Notes: generated by a model not told the origin, from the letters alone. 64,000 nucleotides of DNA from G963667915 sp965197385 (GCA_965197385.1 CBDANA010000007.1:434001-498000); one strand, 5' to 3'. Shown: positions 45,150 through 54,186, counted from the first letter of the stretch. A program made the numbers and translations.

Positions 45150-46613
45150 CAGCCCGTGGTCAAAGACCGCATGCTGACGCCTCGACGGGTAACAGTTCGA
45201 GATGGCGATACGGGGTGAACATGGCCTCGTGATCGGCGAACCGCGTGTCTCGTGGGCTCCAGAGGTCGTGGCGGGCGCCCCAAAGTGCCACCACAACCCC
45301 GAGCAGCACCGCCAGCTGCCCCTGCAGGCTTCGCGGCGTACCCACTCCGAAGACGGTCCGCATGAGGAGGCCCAGGTTGAACCCGCCGACGTGGACGAGC
45401 AGCCGCTTCAGGATGTTGGCGTGGCCCCGCAGGTGGGTGCGACGCATCCCGCCGGTCTCGTAGAGATGCGCGTTCGGCCGTTCCAGGTACTCGCTGCGGC
45501 GGCGTTGCAGTCGCCGGCCCCGTGCACCCCGGATGCGCCGCCGGTTCGCGTAGACCGCGTCGCGCGCCGCCGAGTGTTTCGTCCACTTCCGCCGGCCGCG
45601 ATCCGGCTCCGCGATGTACGTCCGTAGGTCGAGGGCCGCCAGATCTACCAGGACTTGCTTGCTGTGATAGCCCTTGTCGGCCACCACCTCGTCGATCACC
45701 CTGGTCTCGTCGTCGGTCACCGCCGCGGCCGCTTCCAGGTCCTCAGCCGCCGTCGTCAAGGTCTCCGCGATGGTCGTCGTGTCGCCCTGGTCGGCGCCTG
45801 GCACCGTCACGCCGACGATGGCGCCGGTGTCCCGGTCGACCGCGGGCTCGGCCTTGTGGGCCAGATGCGTCCGGCCATCCTTCATCTTCGTGATGCGGGC
45901 CTCGGGGTCGTGCGGGTGCCGCCACTCGCGGTTCCGGCCCTTCTTCGGCCGCTTCCGATCAAGCCGCGCCAGGGCCGCCCGCGTGGGCGTCTCGACGCCC
46001 GAGGCCTGCGCCAGTTGCGTCAGGAACGCCTGATACGTCTCCCCCGAATCGCGCCGCACGATGCTCCGCAGCGCCGCGTTCGCCTCGAGCGTCGTGGCAT
46101 CGATCCCGATCGTCTTCCCCTTGACCAGCTGCGCCGTGGCCAGCACCTGCACGATCCACGTGAACACCGCCCGATGGGTCTCCACGGCGATCAACCGGCG
46201 CGTCCGCGAGATCGTCGAGTGCTCAGGGGGCACTTCGTCGAGCCCAAGGCCCAGGAAGCCCCGCAGCACCAGGGAGGCGGCGGTGCGTCAGGCGACCCCG
46301 CGCTCGGAATCGATACCTTCGAAGTACCCGATCAACAGCAGCCGGAAATAGGTGCCCGGCGTCAGGCTCGGGCGACCCACCCCGTCCGCGTAGAACGGGG
46401 CGCACTGGCTTTCCACGAACGCATCGAAGCCATGCGCGTCGAGCACCTGGTTCAACCGTTGGTAGAACGGATGGCCGCCCGTCGTTGGCAGCTCGTTCGC
46501 GGCAATCCACAACCCCGGCGTCCGTGCGCGGTCCGTGCGTCGACCCATCGCCATGCCGGCAGTGTAGTACGCGGGATCGATCCTGTCGATCCCCTGACTT
46601 TAACCACAGGCTG
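45150..46613 (-). mobile_element. IS1182-like insertion sequence with CTAG flanks
   Basis: Both ends carry the inverted repeat CAGCC(C/T)GTGGT(C/T)AAAG and are flanked by CTAG (45146-45149 and 46614-46617), consistent with a four-base target duplication. It inserted between pspA and the 3' end of the flavoprotein gene, replacing that gene's last few codons with IS sequence. Its transposase has a nonsense codon, so it is probably immobile unless helped in trans. Confidence 0.75.
45160..46554 (-). pseudogene. IS1182-like transposase with an in-frame TGA
   Basis: One frame encodes about 464 residues: RPSLTPGTYFRLLLIGYFEG, LDEVPPEHSTISRTRRLI, GKTIGIDATTLEANAALRSI (DDE aspartate), VVADKGYHSKQVLVDLAALD and the final glutamate region YETGGMRRTHLRGHANILKR. 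TGA at 46288-46290, after residue 88 (SERGVA), stands where relatives have tryptophan. No other defect is present. The C-terminal 369 residues alone could start at 46269 but would lack the N-terminal domain. Confidence 0.8.
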
Positions 46614-48279
46614 CTAGCGAGCTTCGGTACGCATGGCCCACGTCTCGCATGAGGTCTTCGGCGGCTCGCACGCCCCGATATTGGGCTTCTTCGAAGAGCG
46701 AGAGCCCGCTCATGTCCGAGTGGGCGAAGCGCACGGGGCCAAAGGCGTCGGCGGCGCGCCGCCGAGGCTCTCCCCAGAGAAAACCGGGGACCGGACGGAT
46801 CATCGCGTGGCCCCAGAGCATCACATCGATCTGGGTGACGAGCGATTCGAGGCCCACGTGGGCTGGCGCGAGATCGCCGAGAATGATCGACACCCAGTCA
46901 TCCCAGCTGCGTTCGAGCATCCAGCGACGGGCGACCTCAGGATTCGGCACCGCTAGTGGCATGTAGTACGTCAGGACGCTCGGCCCCGGCGCAACACGCA
47001 GGCTCTGGTGGGTGGCGACCACATACCCCAGAGATAAGCTGTCGTAGATCACATTGTCCCACGCCGCCCCTTCAGGCAGGCGGTCGACGGTGAGGTTGGC
47101 GACCATCCATGGGGCGTAGCTAAACGCGTCGATGCCCGGAAGCTCATAGCCGGCCAGCACATGCGTGGCCGTAAAGCGGGGCAGGGCGTAAATGACCTGT
47201 CGGGCTCGAATCCGCACGGACGAATTGGTACGTGTATCGAGCACGTCCACGTCGACGCCTTCGGCCGAGGTTTCGGAAGTCGCCGGGTCGGCGGTCAGCC
47301 GGATCCGATAGACGAGCATGCCCGAGTGCAGATGCCTCTCGAGACGCTCCACGATGTGGCGGACTATGCGCCCGTTTCCTTCGGGCCACGTGAGGTATTC
47401 CACTTCTTCGTCGCGGGAACAGAAATAATGCCAGGCGGCCCAGGCCGAAGTGGTCTCCAGTGAGCACCCGTAGTCGTCGCGGCAGCAATAGTCGACGTAC
47501 CACCGCAGACGTTCGGACGTCCATCCGGCGCGGTCGAAGTACTCCAGCATCGAGATCAGGTCGAGAGCGACGAGGTCGGGGTCGTCGCTGCTCAGGGCCA
47601 TCGGCAGCGCGAACGCACGTCGTCCGCGGGCATCGCGATAATCCTGATAACGCCTCACCTGCTGTTCGAATTCTGCGAGCATGGCCCGATCCCCGGGCGC
47701 TGGGGCGGTGCCCAGGAGCTCCCGCGCCGAGATCCCCTCTTGCCAGCGGCCGTCGATGAACAGCCGCTCCTGGGGCGCATGACAGAGGTGGCGCGGGTCG
47801 TAGATCGGATCACCGTCTGGGCCGAGGTCGTGGACCATTCCCATCTCTTCCAGCAGCTCGCGCACCGCCGTCGATTCCGAGCTCGGGACCGGCAGATAGT
47901 GGGCGCCCCAGGGATAAGCGGACACCTCGTTCGCACCCCAGCGTGAGTTGCCGCCCGCGTCTGTCTCGAGCTCCAGGATCTCAAAGTCGCGAAAGCCGCT
48001 CTTGGCGAGCTTCCAGCCCGCCGACAGGCCCGCGATGCCGGCGCCGACGATGACCACCGGCACGTCTCGGATCTCTTGGGGCTCAGGGAGACCACCGGCA
48101 CGCAACCGGTGTCCGACCTCGTGGGAGGCACCGACGATGGAGCCAGCGATCCTGCCGGTGTCGATCTCGCGGTCTACGAAGCGTCCCGTCCGTGACCGAC
48201 AGCCGACCGCCAGGGCTGCGGCAACACTCGGGCCCAGGCGTAGAAGGTCGCGCCGGGTCAGGTGACGAATGGCTGTCAT
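46600..48279 (-). CDS. Tat-exported FAD-dependent amine oxidoreductase, 3' end altered by an IS
   Basis: 559 residues from ATG 48279, which overlaps the stop of the spermidine-synthase-like gene as ATGA. A twin-arginine signal (LTRRDLLRLGPSVAAALAVG) is followed by the FAD Rossmann motif VVIVGAGIAGLSAGWKLAKS, ELETDAGGNSRWG, a long substrate domain, and a C-terminal FAD end FAHSDMSGLSLFEEAQYRGV. It belongs to the flavin amine oxidase group and probably oxidises a polyamine or other amine in the periplasm. The last three residues and the TAA come from the IS1182-like element, so a few native residues may be missing. Translational coupling implies that it acts with the product of the upstream enzyme. 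Confidence 0.82.
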   Translation of the reverse strand: MTAIRHLTRRDLLRLGPSVAAALAVGCRSRTGRFVDREIDTGRIAGSIVGASHEVGHRLRAGGLPEPQEIRDVPVVIVGAGIAGLSAGWKLAKSGFRDFEILELETDAGGNSRWGANEVSAYPWGAHYLPVPSSESTAVRELLEEMGMVHDLGPDGDPIYDPRHLCHAPQERLFIDGRWQEGISARELLGTAPAPGDRAMLAEFEQQVRRYQDYRDARGRRAFALPMALSSDDPDLVALDLISMLEYFDRAGWTSERLRWYVDYCCRDDYGCSLETTSAWAAWHYFCSRDEEVEYLTWPEGNGRIVRHIVERLERHLHSGMLVYRIRLTADPATSETSAEGVDVDVLDTRTNSSVRIRARQVIYALPRFTATHVLAGYELPGIDAFSYAPWMVANLTVDRLPEGAAWDNVIYDSLSLGYVVATHQSLRVAPGPSVLTYYMPLAVPNPEVARRWMLERSWDDWVSIILGDLAPAHVGLESLVTQIDVMLWGHAMIRPVPGFLWGEPRRRAADAFGPVRFAHSDMSGLSLFEEAQYRGVRAAEDLMRDVGHAYRSSLAACG

Positions 48280-49811
48280 GGCGCGAATTGCCCCCAATCC
48301 TCCTTCTGGTAGCGAACCAGGATCTGGTTGTTCAGGCGGTTGACCTCGACGGGGACTGCTTCCATGTCCGTGGGAAACGTGAAGAGGGCGGGCGTGATCA
48401 ACTGGTTGAGAAATCGAAGGTTCTCCGGAAAGCGCTCGGGCATCTGAAAGGGCTCGTGGGACGCGAGGACGTAGCCCCATTCGCCAAAGGAAGGGACCGC
48501 AACGTGATAGGGTGTTGCGTCGAAACCTGCCATGCGCACCGTCTCGACGATGCACCAGAAAGCACGACGGGCCATGAGCGGGGACGAGCTCTGGATCGCG
48601 GCGACGCCGTCCGGGGCTAGGTGCGCGGCGAGCCGTCTGTAGAACGTGGTCGTGTAGAGCTTGCCCAGGGAGTAGTTCGAGGGGTCTGGAAAATCGACGA
48701 CGATGAAGTCGTACCGGCTCGTGCTGTCCTCGAGCCAGACGAACGCATCTGCGTTGACGACCTCCACCCGGGGCGACCGCAGCGCGTAGTTGTTGAGCGC
48801 CGCGAACACACGATGATCCGTGAAGAGATCCGTCATCGTCGGGTCGAGGTCGACCAGCGTGACGTGCTGCACTCGCTGGTCCTTGAGTACCTCTCGAACC
48901 GCCATGCCATCCCCGCCGCCGAGCACGAGGACCTGCTGCGGTGAGGCCACTGACGCCAGCCCGGGGTGGACCAGCGCCTCGTGGTACCGGTACTCGTCGA
49001 GGGAGGAAAATTGGAGGTCGCCGTTCAGGAACAGCCGCATCTCGCCCTGTGCTTGGGTCGCGACGATGCGCTGATATCGAGAGGAGCGGGCGAAGATCAC
49101 TGGATCCTGATACAAGCGTCGCTCGGAGAAGTCCAACAAGACCTCGGAGAAGGCCACGCCCGTCAAGAGCAGCGCAAGGACGGCGTAGGCCTGCACAGTG
49201 AGGATGGGTCGCCGATGTTGCGCACGAAACAAGTGGCACGTCCAGACCGCCACGAGGACGTTCAGGACGCCAAACACAAACGACGACTGCATCAACCCTA
49301 CCTGGGGGACGAGCCAGAGGGGAAACAGCAGCGACGCGGCCAATCCACCCAGATAGTCGAGCGACAGGACCTTCGAGATCAGGTCGGAAAACGGGAACTG
49401 GTCTTTGAGGATACGCAACACCAACGGAATCTCCAGCCCTACCAGGATTCCGGTAAGCGCGACCCACGAGTAGAGCACTACCAGAAACGCGTCGAGTTCG
49501 GCGAACGCCATAAAGAAAACCAAGGAGGAGAGCCCACCAATGAGGCCAACCAGGATCTCGATCTGGATGAAGACGGCGATCAGATCCTTGTGAAAATAGC
49601 GAGACAGGTATGAGCCGAGCCCCATCGAGAACAGGTAGATGCCGATGATGGTGGAGAACTGAGTGACACTGTCGCCAAGCATGTAGCTGGCGATGGTCCC
49701 GGCCAGGAGCTCGTAAATCAGTCCACAGGTGGCAATGGCGAAGACCGAGCAGAGGAGGGCCAGGCTCTTGCCGTGACGGTCGTCAGTCGACGGGGTGTTG
49801 TGTTCATCCAT
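48276..49811 (-). CDS. Membrane-bound spermidine-synthase-like aminopropyltransferase
   Basis: 511 residues. The first ~210 contain seven hydrophobic spans (LLCSVFAIATCGLIYELLAG ... LLFPLWLVPQVGLMQSSFVF). The C-terminal part is a spermidine-synthase methyltransferase-like fold: LYQDPVIFARSSRYQRIV, YRYHEALVHPGLA, VLVLGGGDGMAVREVLKD (AdoMet-type loop), THVTLVDLDPTM-like strand, and YDFIVVDFPDPSNYSLGKLY with the catalytic aspartate. It would transfer an aminopropyl group from decarboxylated AdoMet; no speD is in the window. This TM-fused type recurs next to PspA, DUF350 and DUF4178 genes. Confidence 0.85.
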   Translation of the reverse strand: MDEHNTPSTDDRHGKSLALLCSVFAIATCGLIYELLAGTIASYMLGDSVTQFSTIIGIYLFSMGLGSYLSRYFHKDLIAVFIQIEILVGLIGGLSSLVFFMAFAELDAFLVVLYSWVALTGILVGLEIPLVLRILKDQFPFSDLISKVLSLDYLGGLAASLLFPLWLVPQVGLMQSSFVFGVLNVLVAVWTCHLFRAQHRRPILTVQAYAVLALLLTGVAFSEVLLDFSERRLYQDPVIFARSSRYQRIVATQAQGEMRLFLNGDLQFSSLDEYRYHEALVHPGLASVASPQQVLVLGGGDGMAVREVLKDQRVQHVTLVDLDPTMTDLFTDHRVFAALNNYALRSPRVEVVNADAFVWLEDSTSRYDFIVVDFPDPSNYSLGKLYTTTFYRRLAAHLAPDGVAAIQSSSPLMARRAFWCIVETVRMAGFDATPYHVAVPSFGEWGYVLASHEPFQMPERFPENLRFLNQLITPALFTFPTDMEAVPVEVNRLNNQILVRYQKEDWGQFAP

Positions 49812-49898
49812 GGATCGTGGTTACCTGTTTGTTTTGATACTCGACGCGCGTTTCTTATACGATGACACAGTCTGAAAAACAGTATAGCGAATCCGTCG

Positions 49899-50480
49899 AT
49901 GGACGCGGTGCTCCACAGTGCTTCAACCCTTCGTTACCTCTTGTTGAGCGGACGAACGCGATTGGAGCCTTTGCGCATCTTCGAATGTCGCCGAGTGAAA
50001 TGGCTTGACCACTGGGTCACCTTTTATGCGCTGGGCACCAGCCACGCGATACGTTTCGAGTACGGCGACACCGCGCTGACCGAGCTGCTCACGTGTGTTC
50101 CCGCGGCCGTGCAGGGTCACGTCCTCGAGCACGGCGGGAAACATTTCCCCTATACCGCCTCCAGGACGTTCGACAACCTGAGCTATCGCTGCCGATTAAC
50201 GCCTTTTGACCTGTGCGGTCGAGATGGGCTGCAGGGCCCGTTCTCACGCGAGGATCAGATCACCTTCAAGTACCACGTGGAGGGGGACCTCGAAGAACCG
50301 GTCACCCACATCGGGTGGCGTGGTCGTGAAAACACACTCTCCGTGGAGACCGTCCACACGTACCCCCACGAGGGGCAAGGGGTCAGAAGCAAGAGCACCT
50401 TCGAGATCTCCTGCCGCAGTGTGGGTCTCAGAGGATTGCCCGCAGCACAACTTTCCCCACCGTCAACAACACCGCCATGA
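49899..50480 (+). CDS. DUF2617-like protein, divergent from the spermidine-synthase gene
   Basis: 193 residues, soluble. LEPLRIFECRRVKWLDHWVT, FYALGTSHAIRFEYGDTALT (E following), and VHTYPHEGQGVRSKSTFEIS resemble the start, middle and end of DUF2617 proteins, a family often found with spermidine-synthase-like and PspA-associated genes. The C-terminal ~15 residues overlap the convergent holin-like gene by 53 bp, so the true end could be altered. Its start is 88 bp from that of the oppositely oriented synthase gene, a shared control region. Function unknown. Confidence 0.55.
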   Translation: MDAVLHSASTLRYLLLSGRTRLEPLRIFECRRVKWLDHWVTFYALGTSHAIRFEYGDTALTELLTCVPAAVQGHVLEHGGKHFPYTASRTFDNLSYRCRLTPFDLCGRDGLQGPFSREDQITFKYHVEGDLEEPVTHIGWRGRENTLSVETVHTYPHEGQGVRSKSTFEISCRSVGLRGLPAAQLSPPSTTPP

Positions 50481-50763
50481 GCAAGGTCATACGAACCGAA
50501 TCGATCTCGAAGTCGTCGATCAGCTTGTCGGTCATCCACAACAGGAACGCGTTGATGACTAGCCCGAACAGGCCGAAACTCAGCAGCATCGGGATGAAGG
50601 CGATCAGCGCGATCAGCCAGAATAGAAAGTAGGTCAACAGCCCGTAGACCAGCACAACGGTCAACGCGGTGCCGAACGATTTCAGGCGCACGCCGGGCAG
50701 CGCTGTCGCCAGAGCGTAGAGGAGCCCCGACGTCACAAGCACGTCGATGATGAGGGTCAGCAT
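50428..50763 (-). CDS. Small membrane protein, phage-holin-4/DUF360-like
   Basis: 111 residues from ATG 50763: LTLIIDVLVTSGLLYALATA, VRLKSFGTALTVVLVYGLLT, LIALIAFIPMLLSFGLFGLV, and a last helix after IDDFEIDSVRMTLLMAVLLT. The four-span pattern with LPGVRLKSF is that of the Phage_holin_4_2 superfamily, mostly chromosomal membrane proteins of unknown function. It overlaps the mechanosensitive channel gene by 7 bp, so both are cotranscribed. A longer upstream frame lies inside the channel gene and was not used. Confidence 0.75.
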   Translation of the reverse strand: MLTLIIDVLVTSGLLYALATALPGVRLKSFGTALTVVLVYGLLTYFLFWLIALIAFIPMLLSFGLFGLVINAFLLWMTDKLIDDFEIDSVRMTLLMAVLLTVGKVVLRAIL

Positions 50764-52034
50764 GGGTCCTGCTCCCGTCCCGCATTGAGGGCGCCCAGCA
50801 GGTCCCGCACGTCGCCTCCCGTTGGGCTCTGGTAGACGCGCAGGCCGAACGCCGGCGCGATCGCCAGGATATGGTCGAAGATATCGGCTTGGATCCCCTC
50901 GTAATTGCTCCACACCTGGTCGCGGCTGAACACATAGATTTCGATCGGAAGACCGTGTTCGGTCGGCGCCAGATGCCGTACTAGGAAGGTCATCTCCTGG
51001 TGGATCATCGGATGGTTGCGCAGATACGCTACGACATAGGCTCTAAACGTGCCGAGGTTGGTGAGCTGTCGGCCGTTGAGCGGGTCCGACGCATCGACGT
51101 TCCGCTCCGCGTTCCAGTTCGAGATCTCGTGTCGCTTTTGCTCCAGATATTCCTTGATGTATTGGATCTTCGAGAAGCGCTCGAGCATCTCCTGAGTACA
51201 GAAGCGAATCGAGCTCATGTCGATGTTGATGGCGCGCTTGATCCGCCGTCCGCCCGACTCGGACATCCCACGCCAGTTTTTGAACGACTCGGTGATCAGC
51301 GCGTAGGTCGGGATGGTCGTGATCGTCTTGTCCCAGTTCTTCACTTTGACGGTCGTTAGTGCGACCTCCAGCACGTCCCCATCGGCGCCGTACTTCGGCA
51401 TCTCGATCCAGTCGCCCGGAGCCACCATTTGATTCGCGGAGAGCTGGATGCCGGCGACCAATCCCAGGATCGAGTCCTTGAAGATCAGCATCAGAACGGC
51501 AGTCATCGCGCCTAGACCGCCGAGCAAGAGACTGGGCGACTGCCCGATGATCAGCGATATCAGGGCGATCGTGGCGACGCTATAGAGGACGAGCTTGAGC
51601 ACTTGAACGACGACCTTGACCGGCAGATCGCGCGAGAACTTCGATGACCGCAAGATATCGACCCCGGCGTTCAATACGCCGTCGATCGCGAGAAGCGTGA
51701 CCAAAAGCATGTAGATGAGAGAAGCTCGTCTGACGACGACAATCCAGAGGTCGTACCCCTCGAGCACCGGCTGGGCGAAGACGTAGATGACCAACGCCGG
51801 TGCTAGATGCAAGAGACGATGGAACACTCGGCGCTTTACGATGATGTCGTCCCAAACCGTGCTGGTCTGTCCGACCAATTTCTTGAGCTGGCGGAGGATG
51901 ATCCGTCGTGCGACGATGTCGGCGATGGCGGCCAGCGTGATGACGAGAGCGATCTCGACCGCCGTGGTCACGAAGGCAGCGGTCTGGCCACCGAGGCCTT
52001 GTTGGACCAGCCAGTCGCGCAGGAGGTTTAGCAT
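50757..52034 (-). CDS. Mechanosensitive channel, MscS family (YbdG-type)
   Basis: 425 residues. About five N-terminal spans lead to the MscS pore-lining helix and beta domain: SLLLGGLGAMTAVLMLIFKD, then SILGLVAGIQLSANQMVAPG, DWIEMPKYGADGDVLEVALT and VKNWDKTITTIPTYALITES. The C-terminal part (GTFRAYVVAYLRNHPMIHQE, PIEIYVFSRDQVWSNYEGIQ, ADIFDHILAIAPAFGLRVYQ) is characteristic of the E. coli YbdG (MscM) subgroup. It releases solutes on membrane tension. IS3-family sequence begins 45 bp upstream, so its native promoter region may have been replaced. Confidence 0.9.
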   Translation of the reverse strand: MLNLLRDWLVQQGLGGQTAAFVTTAVEIALVITLAAIADIVARRIILRQLKKLVGQTSTVWDDIIVKRRVFHRLLHLAPALVIYVFAQPVLEGYDLWIVVVRRASLIYMLLVTLLAIDGVLNAGVDILRSSKFSRDLPVKVVVQVLKLVLYSVATIALISLIIGQSPSLLLGGLGAMTAVLMLIFKDSILGLVAGIQLSANQMVAPGDWIEMPKYGADGDVLEVALTTVKVKNWDKTITTIPTYALITESFKNWRGMSESGGRRIKRAINIDMSSIRFCTQEMLERFSKIQYIKEYLEQKRHEISNWNAERNVDASDPLNGRQLTNLGTFRAYVVAYLRNHPMIHQEMTFLVRHLAPTEHGLPIEIYVFSRDQVWSNYEGIQADIFDHILAIAPAFGLRVYQSPTGGDVRDLLGALNAGREQDPC

Positions 52035-52506
52035 CGCCAGTGAAATTGTACTTCGATGCGGCGGCCACGACCCTGGACTGACCTGCCCCCCAGGGTTGAG
52101 CCAGTTCTTATGAGAGAGCTGGGCTCATGGTCAGTCCGTTCAGGGACGCTGGGCTGATGGCTGCCGGAGCCGGCGGCCGATAGCCCAACGCACTGTGCGG
52201 CCGCACCGTGTTATACTCCCGTCGCCACCGTTCGATCAAGATCTTGGCTTCCGTCAGGGGATAGAAGATCTCACGGTCCAAGAGTTCGTCGCGGAACTGG
52301 CCGTTAAACGATTCGACATACCCGTTCTCCCAGGGACTCCCCGGCTCGATGAACAACGTGTCCACGTTGAGGGCTGCGAGCCACTCGCGAATCAGCGTCG
52401 CCGTAAACTCCGGACCGTTGTCGAGGATATGGAGATGACAGGAAGGGCGCCCTCACCCCATCTCCGCATAGTCTCCGTGCAATCACGACAACGCAGGGAG
52501 GCCAGC

Positions 52507-53763
52507 ATGAGACAGGATGAGAGGCACCACACGTTGGACGACATCTTCGTGGGCATCGATCTGGCGACCCGTCAGCACCAGGTGGTCGTCCTCGATGGGC
52601 AGGGACACCGCCTCACGAGCTTCAAGGTTTCGCATTCTCGAGAGGGGCTGCGCGAGCTCGTGGAGCGCTGCTCGGCCCGTCGAGTCGGCCGGGGACGAGG
52701 TACGGTGCACTTCGCGTTCGAGGCCACCGGACACGTGTGGGAGGCGGTTGGTGCATTCTTTGAGCAGCGCGCGCTTCGGTATCACGTCGTCAATCCGCTC
52801 GCGACCTTCCGGGTGCGCGAGGCTCGGCAGATGGGACACGACAAGCGAGACCTGACCGACGCAGAGCAGATCGCGCAGCTGCTGCGCACGGGGGTCGTGA
52901 CCAAGTGCCAGCTCTTGCCCGCTCGATACATGCAACTGCGGCGAGCCTGGGGCGAGTATCAGCGTCTACGCTGCGAGCGCGCCCGCCTCAAGACCCTGCT
53001 CGTGCATCAGCTCTACGGCGTGTTTCCGGAAATCGTCGGCGAGTGGAAAACCGTCACGGCGCCTGGGTGCCTCGCGGTGCTGCGGGCGGGCTTGCCCCCG
53101 CAGGACATCGCGATGCTGACGAAGCCGGCCTTCATCCGAGTCGTGCAAGAGCACCGGCGGGGACGGCGGATGTGGCGCTTCAAGATTGAGCAAGTCTGGG
53201 AGAAGGCCGGGAGGACGGTGGCGGCGCTCCATGGGCATGAGGCCGCCATGCGTGAAGTGACTCGGCTGGTCGAGCGTCTCGACTTCGTCGGCGACCAACT
53301 CGATCGCGTCGCGGGCGAGCTCCAGACCGACCTCGAGGGGTTTGAGGAGCCGACGTATCTCGCGCCGTTGCCGGGGATCGGGTGGGTCACGATCGCCGGG
53401 CTACTCGCCGAGATCGGCCCCTTTCACCGATTCCGGCACGGCCGGCAGTTAGTGAAGCTCGCCGGCCTGCAGCCGTCGAGACGGGAAAGCGGCCAGCACG
53501 CGGGCCGCACGCCGATCAGCAAGCGCGGCCGGGCGCAGCTGCGCGCCGTGGTCTACATGGCCACGCTGTCGTCCATACGCCATACCCGGCGCCTGAGAGC
53601 CCACTACGAGCGCCTCACGCAGCGCGTCACGCGGCCCCTGCCCCCCATGCAAGCGATCGGGGCCTGCATGACCAAGCTGCTGCACTACGCGTTCGCCGTC
53701 GTCCACAACCAAACGGCGTTCGACGTCAACCACGTGTGGAGGGATGATCCGATCGCCGCCTAG
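52507..53763 (+). CDS. IS110-family DEDD transposase
   Basis: 418 residues. The RuvC-like N-terminal domain holds DDIFVGIDLATRQHQVVVLD with the first aspartate, FAFEATGHVWEAVGAFFEQR (Glu), and RQMGHDKRDLTDAEQIAQLL (Asp-Asp). The C-terminal Tnp2 domain reads YLAPLPGIGWVTIAGLLAEI, then LVKLAGLQPSRRESGQHAGR, with the serine region SKRGRAQLRAVVYMA. IS110 transposases are RNA-guided recombinases using a bridge RNA. Intact. Confidence 0.92.
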   Translation: MRQDERHHTLDDIFVGIDLATRQHQVVVLDGQGHRLTSFKVSHSREGLRELVERCSARRVGRGRGTVHFAFEATGHVWEAVGAFFEQRALRYHVVNPLATFRVREARQMGHDKRDLTDAEQIAQLLRTGVVTKCQLLPARYMQLRRAWGEYQRLRCERARLKTLLVHQLYGVFPEIVGEWKTVTAPGCLAVLRAGLPPQDIAMLTKPAFIRVVQEHRRGRRMWRFKIEQVWEKAGRTVAALHGHEAAMREVTRLVERLDFVGDQLDRVAGELQTDLEGFEEPTYLAPLPGIGWVTIAGLLAEIGPFHRFRHGRQLVKLAGLQPSRRESGQHAGRTPISKRGRAQLRAVVYMATLSSIRHTRRLRAHYERLTQRVTRPLPPMQAIGACMTKLLHYAFAVVHNQTAFDVNHVWRDDPIAA

Positions 53764-53990
53764 AGACCTGAGGCTCCGGCTCCGGCCGGAGAGGAGGCCA
53801 TGCCGACCGTTGTCCTGAGCCCTTCGAGTCGAAGACAGCTCGACGCCCGTCCGCCAGGCACCCTCCGCTCCTCGGGTATGAGTCCGGATGACGCACGATG
53901 GGCCGGCTCCAGCGAGCCCGTGCCCGTATCTGTCCCTCGATTGGACAGCCCAACGGCGCCGAGAGCCTTGACAACTTGGTCATAGCACGC
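53764..53990 (+). ncRNA. Candidate bridge-RNA (seekRNA) region of the IS110 element
   Basis: In the IS1111 subgroup the guide RNA is encoded in the noncoding end downstream of the transposase. This 227-bp GC-rich end has no credible gene and begins directly after the stop. Short complementary words (GGCTCCGGCTCCGGCC near 53771, and GGGCCGGCTCCAGCGAGCC near 53899) could form hairpins with internal loops. Strand and exact ends are inferred. Confidence 0.35.
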
Positions 53991-54186
53991 GGACCGCAGG
54001 TGCGCGGGGAGGCCATACGTCACGAACAGCTCCGCCAACGTCTCGAGCACCTCGGTGGACCGCAGCCGCCGCGCCACCATGATCGCCAAGCATGCCCTCG
54101 GCTGTACTCAGCTTTTAACGGAGCCTTGGCGACGTGGGCAGTGATTGCCGCGACGCGATCCACCGACTCTGGTTAGCCCTGTTCGG

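Larger units (their letters stand above)
52423..53990 (+). mobile_element. IS110-family element (IS1111-like layout) nested in the IS3 remnant
   Basis: The boundaries are inferred from where the IS3 transposase sequence breaks (52422/52423) and resumes (53990/53991). The ~1,568-bp insert has one transposase gene, a short 84-bp leader and a longer 227-bp 3' noncoding end, the layout of the IS1111 subgroup. As usual for IS110, no conventional long terminal inverted repeats or target duplication are evident. Confidence 0.7.
52079..54115 (-). mobile_element. IS3-family remnant split by an IS110-type element
   Basis: The right-end motif TGACCTGCCCCCC starts at 52079. The transposase C-terminal piece lies at 52108-52422 (FTATLIREWLAALNVDTLFI, EPGSPWENGYVESFNGQFRD), and the preceding piece is found 1.57 kb away at 53991-54115 (RSTEVLETLAELFVTYGLPA plus HLRS). 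The two halves join in frame as HLRS-DNGPEFTA-like sequence, so the interval 52423-53990 was inserted. The 5' part of the IS3 beyond 54115 is missing. Confidence 0.75.

Noticed and set aside
46288..46290. Second selenocysteine candidate (TGA in the IS1182-like transposase)
   Set aside because: Relatives have tryptophan, not cysteine, at this position and a transposase has no use for Sec; it is a nonsense mutation.
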